Assembly (NCBI GenBank): GCA_905183005.1
Contig: CAJJDO010000001.1
Location: 916,278 to 980,277, forward strand
DNA length: 64,000 nt
Direction: 5' to 3'
Origin: Paramecium pentaurelia
Taxonomy: Eukaryota > Ciliophora > Oligohymenophorea > Peniculida > Parameciidae
Each line of letters opens with the position of its first letter. Position 1 is the first letter of the stretch. Below the pieces are notes generated by a model, which was not told where the DNA came from, ran no database searches, and saw nothing but the letters and a program-made list of their open reading frames with translations. Position numbers and translations under genes: made by a program. Of the stretch, positions 61,423 through 64,000 are shown in pieces.

Positions 61423-62143
61423 TAATAAATTTATATAGATGAAGAATATTTCTTTCTAATTTGAATTAAAATTCAGATAGAATTAAATTTAGTGATTCAT
61501 TAATCTAAATGTTTTTTTTTAATTATTTTTTTTTCACCCAATATATTTAATACATTTTTATAATTTTCAATTCAAAATTCAATAATAATTAAAATATTTC
61601 TATGTAAAGTCTTTTTATTAAGTTAAAAACTATTTTTTTTCATTTAGTTCATTAACATTCAAATATTCTTCTTATATTCTTGAATATAACTGATTTAATA
61701 GATTATTGCATCTTACTGAATGAATAAATTTTCTTTCTCTTCTAACAAAATCTATTAACCTTGTGATGAGATTAATATGAAATTATAATATTTATATTTA
61801 AATTCTTAACTTTAAAGGTACCTTAAGTATATTAAAATAATATAATATTTTAAACTTTCAATTCTAATTCCAAGTTAAAAGGGTTTCTTAAAATAAGCTA
61901 TTATATCTCAAAATATAATACATTTTTAGATAGAATAGTCTAAAATTGTCTTAAGTTTATAAAAATTATAAGTTCATAATTTGAAGTAATTTATATATAT
62001 ATATATTTTTAATTTGTTCACTGTAAGAGAAGATAGTTTTTGAAGAATATTCAAATATATTAAATACATAGATTTAGATAACAAAATTAAATAGTGAATT
62101 GCTTTTAGGCAAAAGATTGATCCAAATCTCCTTATTATTGTTA
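61423..62143. other. Intergenic left of assembly gap
   Basis: About 720 AT-rich bases upstream of the M8 gene. No gene seen. 61684-62143 is repeated identically at 62920-63379 on the other side of the gap. Confidence 0.5.
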
Positions 62144-63379
62144 NNNNNNNNNNNNNNNNNNNNNNNNNNNNNNNNNNNNNNNNNNNNNNNNNNNNNNNNN
62201 NNNNNNNNNNNNNNNNNNNNNNNNNNNNNNNNNNNNNNNNNNNNNNNNNNNNNNNNNNNNNNNNNNNNNNNNNNNNNNNNNNNNNNNNNNNNNNNNNNNN
62301 NNNNNNNNNNNNNNNNNNNNNNNNNNNNNNNNNNNNNNNNNNNNNNNNNNNNNNNNNNNNNNNNNNNNNNNNNNNNNNNNNNNNNNNNNNNNNNNNNNNN
62401 NNNNNNNNNNNNNNNNNNNNNNNNNNNNNNNNNNNNNNNNNNNNNNNNNNNNNNNNNNNNNNNNNNNNNNNNNNNNNNNNNNNNNNNNNNNNNNNNNNNN
62501 NNNNNNNNNNNNNNNNNNNNNNNNNNNNNNNNNNNNNNNNNNNNNNNNNNNNNNNNNNNNNNNNNNNNNNNNNNNNNNNNNNNNNNNNNNNNNNNNNNNN
62601 NNNNNNNNNNNNNNNNNNNNNNNNNNNNNNNNNNNNNNNNNNNNNNNNNNNNNNNNNNNNNNNNNNNNNNNNNNNNNNNNNNNNNNNNNNNNNNNNNNNN
62701 NNNNNNNNNNNNNNNNNNNNNNNNNNNNNNNNNNNNNNNNNNNNNNNNNNNNNNNNNNNNNNNNNNNNNNNNNNNNNNNNNNNNNNNNNNNNNNNNNNNN
62801 NNNNNNNNNNNNNNNNNNNNNNNNNNNNNNNNNNNNNNNNNNNNNNNNNNNNNNNNNNNNNNNNNNNNNNNNNNNNNNNNNNNNNNNNNNNNNNNNNNNN
62901 NNNNNNNNNNNNNNNNNNNATATAACTGATTTAATAGATTATTGCATCTTACTGAATGAATAAATTTTCTTTCTCTTCTAACAAAATCTATTAACCTTGT
63001 GATGAGATTAATATGAAATTATAATATTTATATTTAAATTCTTAACTTTAAAGGTACCTTAAGTATATTAAAATAATATAATATTTTAAACTTTCAATTC
63101 TAATTCCAAGTTAAAAGGGTTTCTTAAAATAAGCTATTATATCTCAAAATATAATACATTTTTAGATAGAATAGTCTAAAATTGTCTTAAGTTTATAAAA
63201 ATTATAAGTTCATAATTTGAAGTAATTTATATATATATATATTTTTAATTTGTTCACTGTAAGAGAAGATAGTTTTTGAAGAATATTCAAATATATTAAA
63301 TACATAGATTTAGATAACAAAATTAAATAGTGAATTGCTTTTAGGCAAAAGATTGATCCAAATCTCCTTATTATTGTTA
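61684..63379. repeat. 460-nt direct repeat flanking the N run (probable unmerged overlap)
   Basis: 61684-62143 and 62920-63379 are the same sequence on both sides of the 776-base N run (62144-62919). The simplest explanation is that the two contigs truly overlap here and the gap size is wrong. Confidence 0.8.
62144..62919. other. Assembly gap (776 N)
   Basis: Run of N bases. The apparent open frame across it is meaningless. Flanks are identical, suggesting the gap may not exist. Confidence 0.95.
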
Positions 63380-63667
63380 TTATCAAATATACTTCTAACT
63401 TGTTTACATTTACATTATCAATATTTAATCTCCTTTAAATTTCATTTTAAATCTAATATCATTTGATATTATATGAGAGAGAATACAACTGGGATATATT
63501 ATATTGATAGTTTTCATCTGCTATATGAATATTTACTTTTTTATTATCTTTTATTTAATTCAATGTTTATAATCTTAGTATTCTTATTTTTGTTTTAGTA
63601 TTTCTACCTCTAAACTATTAAAAATGATAGAAAGACTATTATGAAATAAATAATATATAATTTAATA
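63380..63667. other. Intergenic right of the gap
   Basis: About 290 AT-rich bases ahead of the last gene in the window. No ORF or RNA stands out; it should contain that gene's promoter. Confidence 0.45.
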
Positions 63668-64000
63668 ATGATAATAAATAAAACTTAATCTAACTTGAAT
63701 AATATCAATTTCAATGATATTATTATTCCAATTAAATTACAACATCTTTCAAGAAGGGTTTAAGGTTAAGAAAATGGCAAAGCTATGCAATTATTAAAAA
63801 GCTATAAAAAAATTCCATAAATAACAACAGAATTTCATTCTCCAATAATAGTGAATAGTATAAAATAAAGAAAGGATTCAAATTATTCTTAATAACCATA
63901 ATAATTAATAGAAAAAGAAAGTAAGTAAATAACAATTGATTCAGAATACATGACAAATCAATATAAATAAATAAATCTTTAAAGTAGTTTACCATAGATT
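63668..64000 (+). CDS. N-terminal part of an unknown protein (runs off the window)
   Basis: ATG 63668 (MIINKTQSNLNNINFNDIII) opens a clean ciliate-code frame to the window end: PIKLQHLSRRVQGQENGKAM, LLKSYKKIPQITTEFHSP, RKDSNYSQQPQQLIEKESK, EYMTNQYKQINLQSSLPQI. Basic, Q/N/S-rich, no signal peptide or recognisable domain in the 111 residues present. Many ciliate regulators and kinases start this way, but nothing specific can be said. Confidence 0.6.

Noticed and set aside
62099..62929. Open frame of 276 codons across the N run.
   Set aside because: It consists almost entirely of unknown bases.
1..64000. CRISPR arrays, bacterial operons, Shine-Dalgarno sites, insertion sequences.
   Set aside because: Code use, micro-introns and gene families are those of a ciliate nuclear genome; no such elements are visible.

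Overview
The window is macronuclear-type genomic DNA from a ciliate, almost certainly Paramecium or a close relative. Three things in the sequence support this. Long protein-coding frames are open only if TAA and TAG are read as glutamine and TGA is the sole stop; every conserved family I could follow to its C-terminus ends in TGA. The genes are interrupted by dozens of GT...AG introns of only about 19-34 nt, most ending in TAG, which restore conserved domains when removed. The DNA is extremely AT-rich and genes lie close together on both strands. Standard-code ORF calling fails here, so the genes below were read by eye with the ciliate code; intron positions are given where the junction is forced by frame and homology.

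Layout. 1-7.1 kb (minus): CXC/LIN54-like DNA-binding protein, equilibrative nucleoside transporter, unknown multipass membrane protein, 1041-residue coiled-coil protein. 7.7-8.7 kb (plus): secreted four-module Kazal-like protein. 8.7-14.1 kb (minus): giant coiled-coil protein. 14.4-16.3 kb (minus): gamma-glutamyl hydrolase and a thioredoxin-like membrane protein. 16.4-17.4 kb (plus): a broken ORF and a Q/K-rich unknown. 17.7-21.1 kb (minus): CaaX-ended unknown, BAH-PHD chromatin reader, NADP-isocitrate dehydrogenase. 21.1-25.9 kb: relics (a coiled-coil ORF with in-frame TGAs, a decayed protein kinase) and a small ORF. 26.2-27.3 kb (plus): SEC14-like protein. 27.5-32.8 kb (minus): leishmanolysin-like protease, ubiquitin-like/LRR protein, IFT38/CLUAP1. 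33.3-41.5 kb (plus): ankyrin protein, protein kinase, two-domain cystatin, cysteine-rich surface protein. 41.6-43.1 kb (minus): F-BAR-like protein. 43.7-47.4 kb: two Myb genes and a mitochondrial pyruvate carrier subunit (plus), with a small ORF on minus. 47.8-49.2 kb (minus): coiled-coil protein. 49.3-52.1 kb (plus): scramblase and a glycine-zipper protein with an apparent +1 frameshift. 52.2-57.0 kb (minus): glutathione S-transferases including a two-GST fusion, an EF-hand-like MGN protein, a coiled-coil protein. 57.6-61.4 kb (minus): second leishmanolysin-like protein with a 21-nt minisatellite. 63.7 kb to the end (plus): start of an unknown gene.

Assembly caution. Five single-N positions (13022, 22040, 24612, 54895, 59501) and one 776-nt N run (62144-62919) each sit between two identical flanking blocks (1029, 1395, 1202, 1212, 1460 and 460 nt). 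These look like contig ends that overlap but were not merged, so the repeated gene pieces there are most likely artefacts.

There is no operon-like pathway. Themes are cilium and cell cortex (IFT38, coiled-coil proteins), secreted or surface proteolysis and its inhibitors (two M8 proteases, cystatin, Kazal protein), transcription and chromatin (CXC, BAH-PHD, two Mybs) and membrane lipids (SEC14, scramblase, F-BAR-like). The points most worth following are the tandem GST fusion, the AAA-TGA +1 shift, the ubiquitin-like/LRR protein, and very tight same-strand gene packing.
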